Assembly (NCBI GenBank): GCA_009777355.1
Contig: WRMA01000006.1
Span: 1-42,560, forward strand
Direction: 5' to 3'
DNA from: Oscillospiraceae bacterium
GTDB lineage: Bacteria > Bacillota > Clostridia > Oscillospirales > WRJC01
DNA: 42,560 nt
The translations under genes were made by a program, and so were the position numbers. Positions 33,501 through 41,221 of this stretch are shown here, piece by piece (within the stretch, counting starts at the first letter, position 1; every line of letters starts with the position of its first letter). The notes under the pieces are model-generated. The model did not search any database and had not been told where the DNA came from. It saw only the letters and a list, made by a program, of their open reading frames with translations.

Positions 33501-34440
33501 ACTCAATATCGTCTTTGTTTATTCTGTTTGACCCGACTTTTATATTTTCGTAATTGCGGCATAAATTATAAGCGTCGTTATAACTGTAGGGATAACCGGG
33601 TTCAATAATTTCAGAAAGACGCAGAAAAAACTCCCGGGAGTTTTCAAGCGTTCCCGAGTATTTTTTGTCCAGGATTTCAAATCTGACCGAGCTTATATGA
33701 GACGTTATTTTCTTGATTTCAGTTAAAGCGTCCGAAATCCCGTCCTTTAATAAATCCCTGATATTCTCTCCGAATTTCGTCGAGAAAAACCCGGATATAT
33801 TATCTGTGATTTCTCTCATGATTTCGATTTGAGAGTCGAATAATTTAAAATTCTCCGTCTGCGAAATGATTTTCTCGCGCATTTTTAAGATAACGCCGTA
33901 AATATTCTCGTCGTTTCTCGCTCCCAGGAAATTTTCGATTGCCGTAATAAAATCTTCGTGGGTAAAATTCTTATTTTCATAGATTTGACTGCCGCGGGTA
34001 TAATATTTATCGAGAAGAGCGTCCAGTAAATTTCGTTTTATTATAGACATTTCGTTCTGGTCGGCGAGCCTGAATTTCGCGGGGATTCCCAGCTTCTCAA
34101 AATTCGATTTGATTAAATCGAGACAAAACGAATGGATTGTGCTGATATTCGCCCTGCCGAGTAAAATCTGCTGTCTTTTAAGATGCGCGTTATTTATATC
34201 TTCCGCGAGTTTTTTATTTATCGCGTTCGAAATTTTATTTTTCAAATCGTTTGCCGAAGCTCTCGTAAAAGTCACGACTAAAAAATCAGTGACGTTCGAA
34301 TAATCATTTTCGCCGCCGCTGATTTTTTGTATTATTCTCTCGGTTAAAACGGACGTTTTCCCCGAGCCCGCTCCCGCCGAAACAAGTATAGTTCCGGAGT
34401 CCGATTCTATTGCGTTCCTCTGTTCTTTTGTAAACCGCAT
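30547..34440 (-). CDS. addA: AddA-type ATP-dependent helicase-nuclease
   Basis: This is the subunit of AddAB that unwinds and trims double-strand breaks for recombination. It is 1297 residues long, slightly longer than the usual 1200-1250. The UvrD-like motifs appear in order: the Q motif FTKEQRNAIE, Walker A SAGAGSGKT (21-29), YIDEYQDTNKMQ, GDIKQSIYAFRGA, MSIHKSKGLEFPV and LYVALTRAADRL. The C-terminal RecB-like nuclease shows VYVVDFKTDQV and QIKYYCIAVGEIL. AddB is not in the window; the gene before it is yhaN-like, ending 27 bases upstream. It appears to be the last gene of a long transcript. Confidence 0.9.
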   Translation of the reverse strand: MRFTKEQRNAIESDSGTILVSAGAGSGKTSVLTERIIQKISGGENDYSNVTDFLVVTFTRASANDLKNKISNAINKKLAEDINNAHLKRQQILLGRANISTIHSFCLDLIKSNFEKLGIPAKFRLADQNEMSIIKRNLLDALLDKYYTRGSQIYENKNFTHEDFITAIENFLGARNDENIYGVILKMREKIISQTENFKLFDSQIEIMREITDNISGFFSTKFGENIRDLLKDGISDALTEIKKITSHISSVRFEILDKKYSGTLENSREFFLRLSEIIEPGYPYSYNDAYNLCRNYENIKVGSNRINKDDIESLALKETIDKKNKYIRDYINYIQKLFSHDFSDIKRFAGSYEKSLIVLKDFIGVFDAELSNEKIRLKSFEFSDLERFAVKLLVERIGGNGEIYETELAKRVKNNFKEIYIDEYQDTNKMQDIIFRAISKEPNEPDYIDITGKNGGGNRFMVGDIKQSIYAFRGAKPDIFAGYSKAFEEYNGEESHKKSPRKIYLRKNFRSAGNIIDFINYIFTRLFSEKLGGIEYKGGEVLEAGTQTEEFYNPAVKFALVEKSRGENIRESEENPGDYSDDAEIFDSENYPVSYETDNNNGGDSDILESVVSTEAEYVALIIRDLLNGDNKLRNGQKILPRHITILMRGYKKSGIYADALKKYGVACYTDKSQGFLSSAEIMLIVSLLKTIDNPTRDIDLAAVLRSPLFDFSLDDLIYIKKFPPKPDISEIYQEPLYKYIKLYSESGEFPELRKKCLDFTEKLNLWRAKSRILPVDKLIWYLYRQTDITAKIALENFAAERKANLMLLYEYARKFEETTFRGLYGFLNYLNDVQNGRDDFEKAKIISENSDVVKIMSIHKSKGLEFPVCILADTGGLFNRIDYQGNPVMSDEGVYFDLKYGDEIGIEKTPFKKLFSEKIKSGIIGEEARILYVALTRAADRLIITGGADNINQFLEKNSEVNLTPAGFSGMNNMLKWLTAVLLDKNGKNKTDIDFEVDLAYSGRLREMIADSTPVIISGDVLPDRSQTGDFDGYSRQLRRMYDFEYKKNNRLDLSKIPAKVLVTKLKPGVLNNFEDEYALQALKETEMSPLPRFLEETGTDSNLSSLYNNKNIKDAPALAGTAAHMFMQFADFEYAEIFGAENEAENLLSKGFLSEAQFSRIKFYPLNQFFASDLYTEIKSAKRVYRETPFNLKVSANDYYGDNYGNYHEEKGFVGEYILVQGAIDLFFEDKAGRVYVVDFKTDQVHRPDGEKILIRRHKRQIKYYCIAVGEILGKPVDKAYIYSFALNQAIEVG

Positions 34441-34466
34441 AATATTTATAATTATTATTTATTAAT

Positions 34467-36764
34467 TTAATTAGCGTAATCTCCCGGCATATTCATGACG
34501 ACCGCGTCCGTTGCCCTGAATGCGTTGGCTTCCCTCTCGTGGCACGTGAAAATGAACACCTGCGTTTTTTTCGACATCGAGGCGATTACTTTAAGTAAAT
34601 TGTCAAGCCTGCGGGAATCGAGATTGGAGAACGATTCGTCGCATATAAGCGGCGGCATCTCGCTCTCGAACAGCAAATCCAGAAGAGCCATGCGCATACA
34701 CAGATAGGCCGCGTCCCGCGTGCCCGCGGAAAAATGCGTCAAATCCCTTTTAGCGCCGTCGGATTTAGGCTGCGTTATTTCGACGCCGAAAAATTTATCT
34801 GAAATAAAATCTTCGTATTTGTCTCCCGTGAGAAGCTTAAAAAGATTCCCCGCCGATTCGCTTAATCTGGGAGCTATGCTGTTCCTCAGTTCGTTGCACG
34901 ACAAAACGAGCGTATCCGTCGCGAGCTGCAGCGCGTTGTATCTGGCGGTCAGCTCGTCTATTCTCTCCTCCAGAAAATTAATCTGGCTCTCCAAAATAAC
35001 CGGGTCGGGCATTTTTGCCGAAATAGTCGCGATGTTTTTACCGATTTCCCCTTCTTTTTCCCTCATACTTTCAGAGGCTTTAGAGATAAAATCGAGCTCT
35101 TTCGCAATCTGCTTCTCGTCGTAATTAGGCTTTCTCGCCGCCGCCGCAAGCTTCCTGAGTTCTTTTTCGTCGCAGCCTTCGAGCATAGCGTCGAGTTTGA
35201 TTTGATTCTGTTCGCAGACTACCCTCGCTTTTTGTATCTCCTCGGCCGCCTCGGACGCGGCCTTCGCGTATTTTATAAAATCCTCCGGGGATTTATCGTC
35301 CGATTCGGGCGTTCTGTTCCATTTAAGCAGCAGCTCTCTCGCTTCCGAATATACCCCGTCGAATTCTTTTTCAGCGTCCATAACCATGCTTTCGCACTCT
35401 TCCAAATCGCTCCTTAAAATCTCAAGCTGCGCTTCGGTATCCGGATAATCGTCCAGAACATAGGCGAAATCAGTCTCGTTCTTAAAATCGAACGACGAGT
35501 AGAAAGCCTCGATTCCGTTTCTTTTATTTTTCTCCAGGAAAACAAATAGCGCCGTCATTACGGCAAACAGCGCGGAAAATCCGTAAAGCGCGATATTTTT
35601 ATATATATCGAGAAAATACAACGCCGAAATACCCGCCGCAGAAACAAACACAAGAGCCGCGCATATAAACTTAAACAGCTTAAAAATACTCTGCGACTGC
35701 TTTAATCTGTCGTATTCGTCGCCTACGCTGTCTACTCCCCCGGCGTTTTCTATTACTTTAAAATTTTTATTTTTCTCGACCGCGTCGCCGTACTTCGCGG
35801 AAGAAATATTCCTCTGTTCGGTATAGCCCTGAAGCTTGTCCTTTTTCTCCCCGACTCTCGCGGATATATCCATAAGCTCCCTCGAATAGTTCATATCGGG
35901 GATAAAATCCCCGTGCGAATTTCTCGCGATTACTTTTTTGACGTTTTCTTTTAAGCGTTCGGCTTGTTTTCTCGCGCTTTCTATTTTCTGGAGTTCCTGG
36001 CTCGCGTTATACGCCTTGTAATTTTCGAGCTCGTCGTTGAGTTCGTTCTGCTTTGCGTTATGGGTCAGCATTTTTTCTTCCAAATCTTTTATCATGCCTT
36101 CCATTCTAATCAACTCTTTCTGGTCGCTTATGGAATTTTGCAAAGATTTTTTCAAATCGTCCCTTTTTTTGGATATATTAAATATCGCTCCGGATTTAAC
36201 CCCCGTCTCTTTGTCTTCGAACAGCAAAATATCTTTCGCGTCCTGCAAACGCCGGAGCGTTTTCTGCGAATTAATATCCTCGTCCGCAGTAAATAATATA
36301 TTCTGTATCATATCGGCGAGACCCTCGCCGCCTATTTCGCTCGTGTCAAACTGTTTTAAAAACGCGGTTTTTACGAATACTTCCTCGCTCATCTTAAAGA
36401 AAAACTCTCCCGGCTCCTCTTCGTTCTGCAGAACTATATTCGTGCTTAAATCTATAAGACGGGTCCGTTCGACGGACGAATCAGAATATTCCCTCTCGAT
36501 TTTATATTTTCTGTCTTTAAAATGCACTATCATACTCCCCGCGACTTTATTTTTATCCCACGGGGTGTATAATTTCCTTTCGTTTTCAGATAATACGGGC
36601 GATTTCTCGCCGGAATATCCGAACAGCATAAATTTAATAAACGCCGCAATCATAGATTTACCGGATTCGTTCGACCCGTAAAAGACGTTTATTCTGTTAT
36701 TTATCGTGACGTGAAGATTTTTCAGCATCCCGAAGCTTTCAATATCAATTCTTTCAATCAGCAT
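34467..36764 (-). CDS. yhaN: YhaN/SbcC-like ATPase with central membrane helices
   Basis: This is an SMC/Rad50-type ATPase of 765 residues, probably the partner of the YhaO-like nuclease. Walker A is YGSNESGKS (29-37). Long coiled coils follow, interrupted near the middle by two hydrophobic helices (FKFICAALVFVSAAGISALYFL and ALYGFSALFAVMTALFVFL) as in Bacillus YhaN. The C-terminus has an ABC signature FSAGTRDAAYL, Walker B PPLICDESFSNLD and FIFTCHEREA. Its start overlaps the stop of the PD-(D/E)XK gene by seven bases, so it depends on that transcript. The symbol is by family analogy. Confidence 0.8.
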   Translation of the reverse strand: MLIERIDIESFGMLKNLHVTINNRINVFYGSNESGKSMIAAFIKFMLFGYSGEKSPVLSENERKLYTPWDKNKVAGSMIVHFKDRKYKIEREYSDSSVERTRLIDLSTNIVLQNEEEPGEFFFKMSEEVFVKTAFLKQFDTSEIGGEGLADMIQNILFTADEDINSQKTLRRLQDAKDILLFEDKETGVKSGAIFNISKKRDDLKKSLQNSISDQKELIRMEGMIKDLEEKMLTHNAKQNELNDELENYKAYNASQELQKIESARKQAERLKENVKKVIARNSHGDFIPDMNYSRELMDISARVGEKKDKLQGYTEQRNISSAKYGDAVEKNKNFKVIENAGGVDSVGDEYDRLKQSQSIFKLFKFICAALVFVSAAGISALYFLDIYKNIALYGFSALFAVMTALFVFLEKNKRNGIEAFYSSFDFKNETDFAYVLDDYPDTEAQLEILRSDLEECESMVMDAEKEFDGVYSEARELLLKWNRTPESDDKSPEDFIKYAKAASEAAEEIQKARVVCEQNQIKLDAMLEGCDEKELRKLAAAARKPNYDEKQIAKELDFISKASESMREKEGEIGKNIATISAKMPDPVILESQINFLEERIDELTARYNALQLATDTLVLSCNELRNSIAPRLSESAGNLFKLLTGDKYEDFISDKFFGVEITQPKSDGAKRDLTHFSAGTRDAAYLCMRMALLDLLFESEMPPLICDESFSNLDSRRLDNLLKVIASMSKKTQVFIFTCHEREANAFRATDAVVMNMPGDYAN

Positions 36765-37345
36765 AATTTATTTTCCCATTTATTTATATTTATGTAATCT
36801 TCAAATTCTTCTTTATTTAAAGTAAAAACTTCTTTGAAGTAAAAATTTTTAAACCTCCTGAACGCAAACCGTACAAAATATTCCTCCGCTTTTGACGAAA
36901 GTCGCACGGTCAAAGGATTTAATCGCGACATTATCCCGTCTAATTCTTTTAGTTCTTGGTCAGTAAGCGGATAACCTTCTTCATTATATACTAATATATA
37001 GCTTAAATTTTCTCTGATAAAACATAAATCTTTTTTGGTTATGTCCATAAACATCAATAAACTTTCGCATATTTTCAATTTTAATTCAAGTTTTACCTCC
37101 TTACCGATTCTGCCGTTTTTAAATTCTATAAAATACATTTTTCCATCATCGGCTATGTACAGAGCGTCGTTTGACGCCGGTCTTTCAGGACCAAATTCTT
37201 TACTGCGATTCTTTGCTACATTATCAAAATGTATTACTTGCAGTTGAGAATCGGTCATATAACATTTATTTGTTTCATCGTATGAAGTTTTTTGCAGCGA
37301 ACTAAAATTTCGTTTAAATATTTCTATTTCTTTTATATCGTTCAT
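36758..37345 (-). CDS. Predicted PD-(D/E)XK nuclease, partner of the adjacent ATPase
   Basis: The 195 residues carry a restriction-fold signature: Asp60 in ASNDALYI, then MYFIEFKNG with Glu74-x-Lys76, then a Lys/Glu-rich helix (KEVKLELKLKICESL). This D-x13-ExK spacing is typical of PD-(D/E)XK nucleases. The C-terminal 80 residues are helical (TDQELKELDGIMSRLNPLTV, RFAFRRFKNFYF) and not recognised. It lies 26 bases after an OLD/AAA-type ATPase and overlaps yhaN by seven bases. Codon use is AT-rich compared with yhaO and addA, suggesting transfer. Cutting nucleic acid as the effector of the ATPase is inference from the motif and pairing. Confidence 0.6.
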   Translation of the reverse strand: MNDIKEIEIFKRNFSSLQKTSYDETNKCYMTDSQLQVIHFDNVAKNRSKEFGPERPASNDALYIADDGKMYFIEFKNGRIGKEVKLELKLKICESLLMFMDITKKDLCFIRENLSYILVYNEEGYPLTDQELKELDGIMSRLNPLTVRLSSKAEEYFVRFAFRRFKNFYFKEVFTLNKEEFEDYININKWENKLC

Positions 37346-37371
37346 GTTTAAATTCCCTGTGATATTTAATA

Positions 37372-38430
37372 TTAATAACCTTCATCCTCTAAATCTTGAA
37401 TAGGGTCGAAAAGTTTTTTATATACTTTAGAAAGTTTATTTGTAACGTCCGAAATTTCAGACGACTTCCCGTCCTCTAAAATTTCAGCCAGATAATACCT
37501 GCATTTATCTGATACCCCGTGTTTTTTCGAATATACTTCGATTGCGTCCAAAAAATACGGGCTGTGGGTGTTGATTAAAATATGCAGGTTAAACTCTTTT
37601 TGCAGCATTACAATAACTTCAGCGAACACAAGCTGCCATTTCGGGTGGAGATGAATTTCCGGCTCGTCGAGAATCAACGGCGCGTTGTCTAATATTTTAA
37701 AATCAAGCATCAGCGTTTTAAGAATCGCGAACGTTTTAAGCCCGGTCGCCATATTCACCGTTTCGATATTAAGAATAACTTTCTTTTGTTCTTCTCTATA
37801 GAAAAAATCTTCATTTTTTTTCTGAACCATTTTACCCGGACAGGCAGTATTAATCAATCCCAAAATTTTCTCAACCCGTTTCAAATAAACCAGTTCCTCT
37901 GCGACAGATACTGTTTTATCTCTATTTAAAAGACAGCGTAATAAATGTCGATGGTCAGGAATTCGCTCTCGCCAAGGGTTGCTGGTTTTGTCTATAACAA
38001 GAGGGCTGTCAATATATATAATCTCACTTTTTAAACTAATATAATCATAGATTTCCATTTCTTCATTGTTATTTTGAATTTCCATTTTGATTTCAGAATC
38101 TTTTATTTTAAGCGTAATTTTGCTTATTTCTTCAGGAGAGTAAATATTGTTTATTTGCATATCGAACTCATTTTCTAATACTCTTCCAATTATACCATAA
38201 AATATATCAGAATCCGGAATATTCAATTCGCGCAATTTTTTTGACATATTATCTAAGCTTTTTTCGAGTAATATTTGATTTTCTATATTCATAAATCCCG
38301 TAAAAATACAAAACAACATCTTACCGACGGTGCTTTTTCCCGTGTTGTTCTCCCCCGCGATTATTGTGATTCCCGCAATCTCGACGTCCGCGCTCTTTAA
38401 TCTCCCGACGTTTTTCAGACTAATAAACAT
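37372..38430 (-). CDS. OLD/AAA15-type ATPase, first gene of a two-gene cassette
   Basis: This is a 352-residue ABC-like ATPase. Walker A is GENNTGKST (26-34). The C-terminal block carries VNMATGLKTFAILKTLML (signature region), APLILDEPEIHLHP (Walker B) and NTHSPYFLDAIEVYS (His switch). These are the hallmarks of the family used in OLD, PARIS, Septu and retron-associated defence ATPases. No TOPRIM nuclease is fused; the next gene supplies a PD-(D/E)XK domain instead. The frame is open from a TTG at 38451, but that lies inside the GGGGGGAG ribosome site, so the ATG at 38430 is the start. It sits between yhaO and yhaN, which normally adjoin, and is AT-rich. Confidence 0.75.
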   Translation of the reverse strand: MFISLKNVGRLKSADVEIAGITIIAGENNTGKSTVGKMLFCIFTGFMNIENQILLEKSLDNMSKKLRELNIPDSDIFYGIIGRVLENEFDMQINNIYSPEEISKITLKIKDSEIKMEIQNNNEEMEIYDYISLKSEIIYIDSPLVIDKTSNPWRERIPDHRHLLRCLLNRDKTVSVAEELVYLKRVEKILGLINTACPGKMVQKKNEDFFYREEQKKVILNIETVNMATGLKTFAILKTLMLDFKILDNAPLILDEPEIHLHPKWQLVFAEVIVMLQKEFNLHILINTHSPYFLDAIEVYSKKHGVSDKCRYYLAEILEDGKSSEISDVTNKLSKVYKKLFDPIQDLEDEGY

Positions 38431-38470
38431 AGTGTTTTTTTCTCCCCCCAACTAAAAAATTTTAAATCTA

Positions 38471-39583
38471 TCAGAAATCAATGATATTCAATCCCATAAA
38501 TGCGTTCGACCCGTACTGCATCGCAAGACGCGCTTCCTCGTGTTCATGTTCTTTCTGCGAATTTAACCTGCCCTCAAGCCTACGGAAAAATATTCCCTTG
38601 ACCGTCTTATCGTGACGCAGAGCGGCCGAATCTATATACGGCGACGTTTTGTTCTTTACCTGAATAAAATTAAACCCCGTGAACTTCTCCTCAATCGAAC
38701 GGGTGTTAAATATAAATCCCGGACGGATTATCCCCGTAAGCTCGACCCTTAACGCCGTGTCCTCTTTGAAATTCGCCGCCGCAAGACGTATAGCGTCGAT
38801 AATCTGCGGCTCCGTTACGTGCTGCGATATATCGACCTGTATCGTCTCGTATTTCCCACGGGAAAACCTGACGGCTTTCATGCCGCATACTTCTTTGCTT
38901 ATCTCGCCGCACATCGCCCCCCTCGCTCCCGGCTCGTGAAATCCCCGGCCCTCCAGACACCCCGGATATGAAAAATTCGTCTCGCCGACTTTTATCACTC
39001 CCGTTCCGTTGTGAACGTGACCAAGGGCTATATAGTCAAACCCGCTTTTTGTTATGTCTGTCTTTGTCACCGGACAAAACTGCGAATCGACCGTCGCCAT
39101 ATCCCCGTGACCGATTAATATATTAATCCTGCCCGTATTCTGCGGCTTTTTGTTCGCGAACGGATTCACCTGCAAAGTCTTGTCTGTGAACGCATAGCCG
39201 TAAATATCGACGTTCAACTCGGGGATTTCGATTTTGGTTAAATCGCTCGACTTGAATATATGGACGTTCTCGGGCCATCTCATATATTTATACGGACTCT
39301 GCGAGTGATACGGGTCCGCTTCGCCCGGTGAAATAAAAAACCGGCAGTCCGGATAGGACGCGATTTCCCTCGCGATTAAATTCGCGGTGTCCTTCGATAT
39401 ATACTTCTCGTCGAACAAATCGCCCGAAATCAAAAAGATTTTCGCGCCGTACTCTTTGGCGTACATGACCAGCGCCGTGAACGCGCTCCTCGACTCCATA
39501 CGCCTGAGCTCCGCGTTCCTCGGGTCGTCGAGCGTAAACGGCGAATCGAAATGAACGTCCGCGCAATGAACCATCTTTACCAT
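38471..39583 (-). CDS. yhaO: YhaO-like metallophosphoesterase (SbcD/Mre11 family) with altered GNHD motif
   Basis: This is a DNA-repair nuclease-type phosphoesterase of 370 residues that pairs with YhaN. Metal-site motifs are HCADVHFDSPF (Asp9, His11), ISGDLFDEKY (Asp55), LIGHGDM and LGHVHNG. The fourth motif, GNHD in active Mre11/SbcD enzymes, reads PGEADPYH (Glu88-Ala89). So the metal-binding Asn is Glu and the catalytic His is Ala. The context after it (SPYKYMRWPENVHIF) aligns well with YhaO, so the alignment is secure. The nuclease may be weak or inactive. It lies 32 bases after the S41 protease gene. Confidence 0.8.
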   Translation of the reverse strand: MVKMVHCADVHFDSPFTLDDPRNAELRRMESRSAFTALVMYAKEYGAKIFLISGDLFDEKYISKDTANLIAREIASYPDCRFFISPGEADPYHSQSPYKYMRWPENVHIFKSSDLTKIEIPELNVDIYGYAFTDKTLQVNPFANKKPQNTGRINILIGHGDMATVDSQFCPVTKTDITKSGFDYIALGHVHNGTGVIKVGETNFSYPGCLEGRGFHEPGARGAMCGEISKEVCGMKAVRFSRGKYETIQVDISQHVTEPQIIDAIRLAAANFKEDTALRVELTGIIRPGFIFNTRSIEEKFTGFNFIQVKNKTSPYIDSAALRHDKTVKGIFFRRLEGRLNSQKEHEHEEARLAMQYGSNAFMGLNIIDF

Positions 39584-39615
39584 ATCAGTTTATTTAAACC
39601 TCCCCGTTTTTTATA

Positions 39616-41199
39616 TTATTGCCCCGAAAATTCCGCGGCAAACGCCTCCGCCGCTTCTTTTCCCGAATTTATATAAATCTCCGCGCACTCCAGAACGACG
39701 TCTCTGCCGATATAACGGTCGCGGTTCAGCGCCGAAACGTATTCCTCCAGATATTCCAGGAACAAATAATCTATATTTCCCGTTCCGTCCGCCAAATTAT
39801 TATACCTCCGGAAAATTTCGGCGGCAAATTCCGTTGTGTCCGTAAATTCGCCCGTTATATCTTCCGGCAGAATATAGCCGATTGCCGAAAGTCTCTGATT
39901 CAGGGCCGAGACGGCGGGATTGTCCGCGCCTTTTTTGATTGTCCGGCAGTTTACGAAATTAAGCTGACCGAAATCTTGCCTTTCAGCCTGTAGAAACTCG
40001 TCCGCTATTTTTATATCCGGTTCAATCCCGGTTTTATTATAATCTACTCCGTTTGACGATAATAATCTGAAAGTGGTGAACAGTAACGAATCCCCGCCCG
40101 ATAATTCAAATTCCGCCTGACCTACGGCTTTGCCGACCGTCGTTTCGCCTATAATTACGGCTCCCGTCATATCGCTGAGCGACTGCGCGAAAATCTCCGC
40201 CGCGCTCGCGCTCCCTGAATTTACGAGCAGGCATATCTGACTAAACACAAAACCGTCTCCGTAATGACTTAATATATCGTCCCCCTCAACAACGTCTTTG
40301 TCTATATACTTCGCTAAAACGACGTCCTCCGCCGTAGAAAATAAGGCGAGACAGTCAAGAACGGCGCCGAAATACCCGCCAGGATTATCCCGCAGGTCTA
40401 TTATAATATTATCCGTTCCGTTCCCTTTAAGTTCAGAGAGGATTAAATATAAATCATACGCCATATCAGAATCGCTGAAATCCAGTATTTTTATTACTGC
40501 GGCGTCTTCGCTTTCCGGAATTTTAAACCCGTCGATATACAGAGTCGGAGCGACAACGAGAGCTTTACTCATAGAAACGGTTACATATTCCCCGTCTCTT
40601 TTAACCGTGATTTCGACGCTGTCGCTGTAGGACAGTAAATGCGAAACCAGGTTCACGCCGAGACTTTCGACGTTTATATCCCCGATTTTTATAAATTCGT
40701 CTCCCGGTTTAAGACCCGCCTTCTCCGCGGGCGATTCCGTAAACACCTGTATTATCCTTGTATTATATAAATGCCCGTTAGACCCGGGCGTTCCGGTTAT
40801 TCTTATCCCGTAGCCGCTGAATAAATTACCTGAACCGATTCTTCCTCCCGGCCCCGGAGACGCGCCCGACGCGCTGTAATACGCTCCGTAACTATCGTAC
40901 GCCGAAACGAGGGAATAACCGAGACGCGGCAGCAGCTCGGGATAATTCGCCAGAAAATTTTCAAGCATCGCGTCGATTGCCTCTTCCCGGGTCACTCCGT
41001 ACAGACTGTGTTCGACGAACAAATCTATAATTTCGTCAAGATGAGGATGTATGTCGTAATCTATATTTATATTTATATCTGCGTCTTTGTCTTCGGCGTA
41101 AACGTCAAAAGACAAAGCCTGTCCGGAAAAAATACCGGACAAAAGTAAAACGCATAATATAATCTCAATAAATTTTATTTTTTTGATTCTTCTTTTCAT
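39616..41199 (-). CDS. S41-family C-terminal processing protease with PDZ and peptidoglycan-binding domains
   Basis: The signal sequence (IEIILCVLLLSGIFSGQALS) sends it outside. A PDZ domain (about 125-210; ESPAEKAGLKPGDEFIKIG) selects C-terminal tails. The S41 protease core shows NIIIDLRDNPGGYF, NSGSASAAEIFAQSL with Ser332, and GETTVGKAVGQ with Lys357, a full Ser-Lys dyad. Residues 418-480 look like a peptidoglycan-binding domain (RTIKKGADNPAVSALNQRLSAIGY). The order is that of the CtpA/CtpB group, which cleaves envelope or signalling proteins in Gram-positives. GGGAG precedes the ATG. It is in line with yhaO downstream. Confidence 0.9.
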   Translation of the reverse strand: MKRRIKKIKFIEIILCVLLLSGIFSGQALSFDVYAEDKDADININIDYDIHPHLDEIIDLFVEHSLYGVTREEAIDAMLENFLANYPELLPRLGYSLVSAYDSYGAYYSASGASPGPGGRIGSGNLFSGYGIRITGTPGSNGHLYNTRIIQVFTESPAEKAGLKPGDEFIKIGDINVESLGVNLVSHLLSYSDSVEITVKRDGEYVTVSMSKALVVAPTLYIDGFKIPESEDAAVIKILDFSDSDMAYDLYLILSELKGNGTDNIIIDLRDNPGGYFGAVLDCLALFSTAEDVVLAKYIDKDVVEGDDILSHYGDGFVFSQICLLVNSGSASAAEIFAQSLSDMTGAVIIGETTVGKAVGQAEFELSGGDSLLFTTFRLLSSNGVDYNKTGIEPDIKIADEFLQAERQDFGQLNFVNCRTIKKGADNPAVSALNQRLSAIGYILPEDITGEFTDTTEFAAEIFRRYNNLADGTGNIDYLFLEYLEEYVSALNRDRYIGRDVVLECAEIYINSGKEAAEAFAAEFSGQ

Positions 41200-41221
41200 T
41201 TATGTTTTTCTCCCGTTATTT

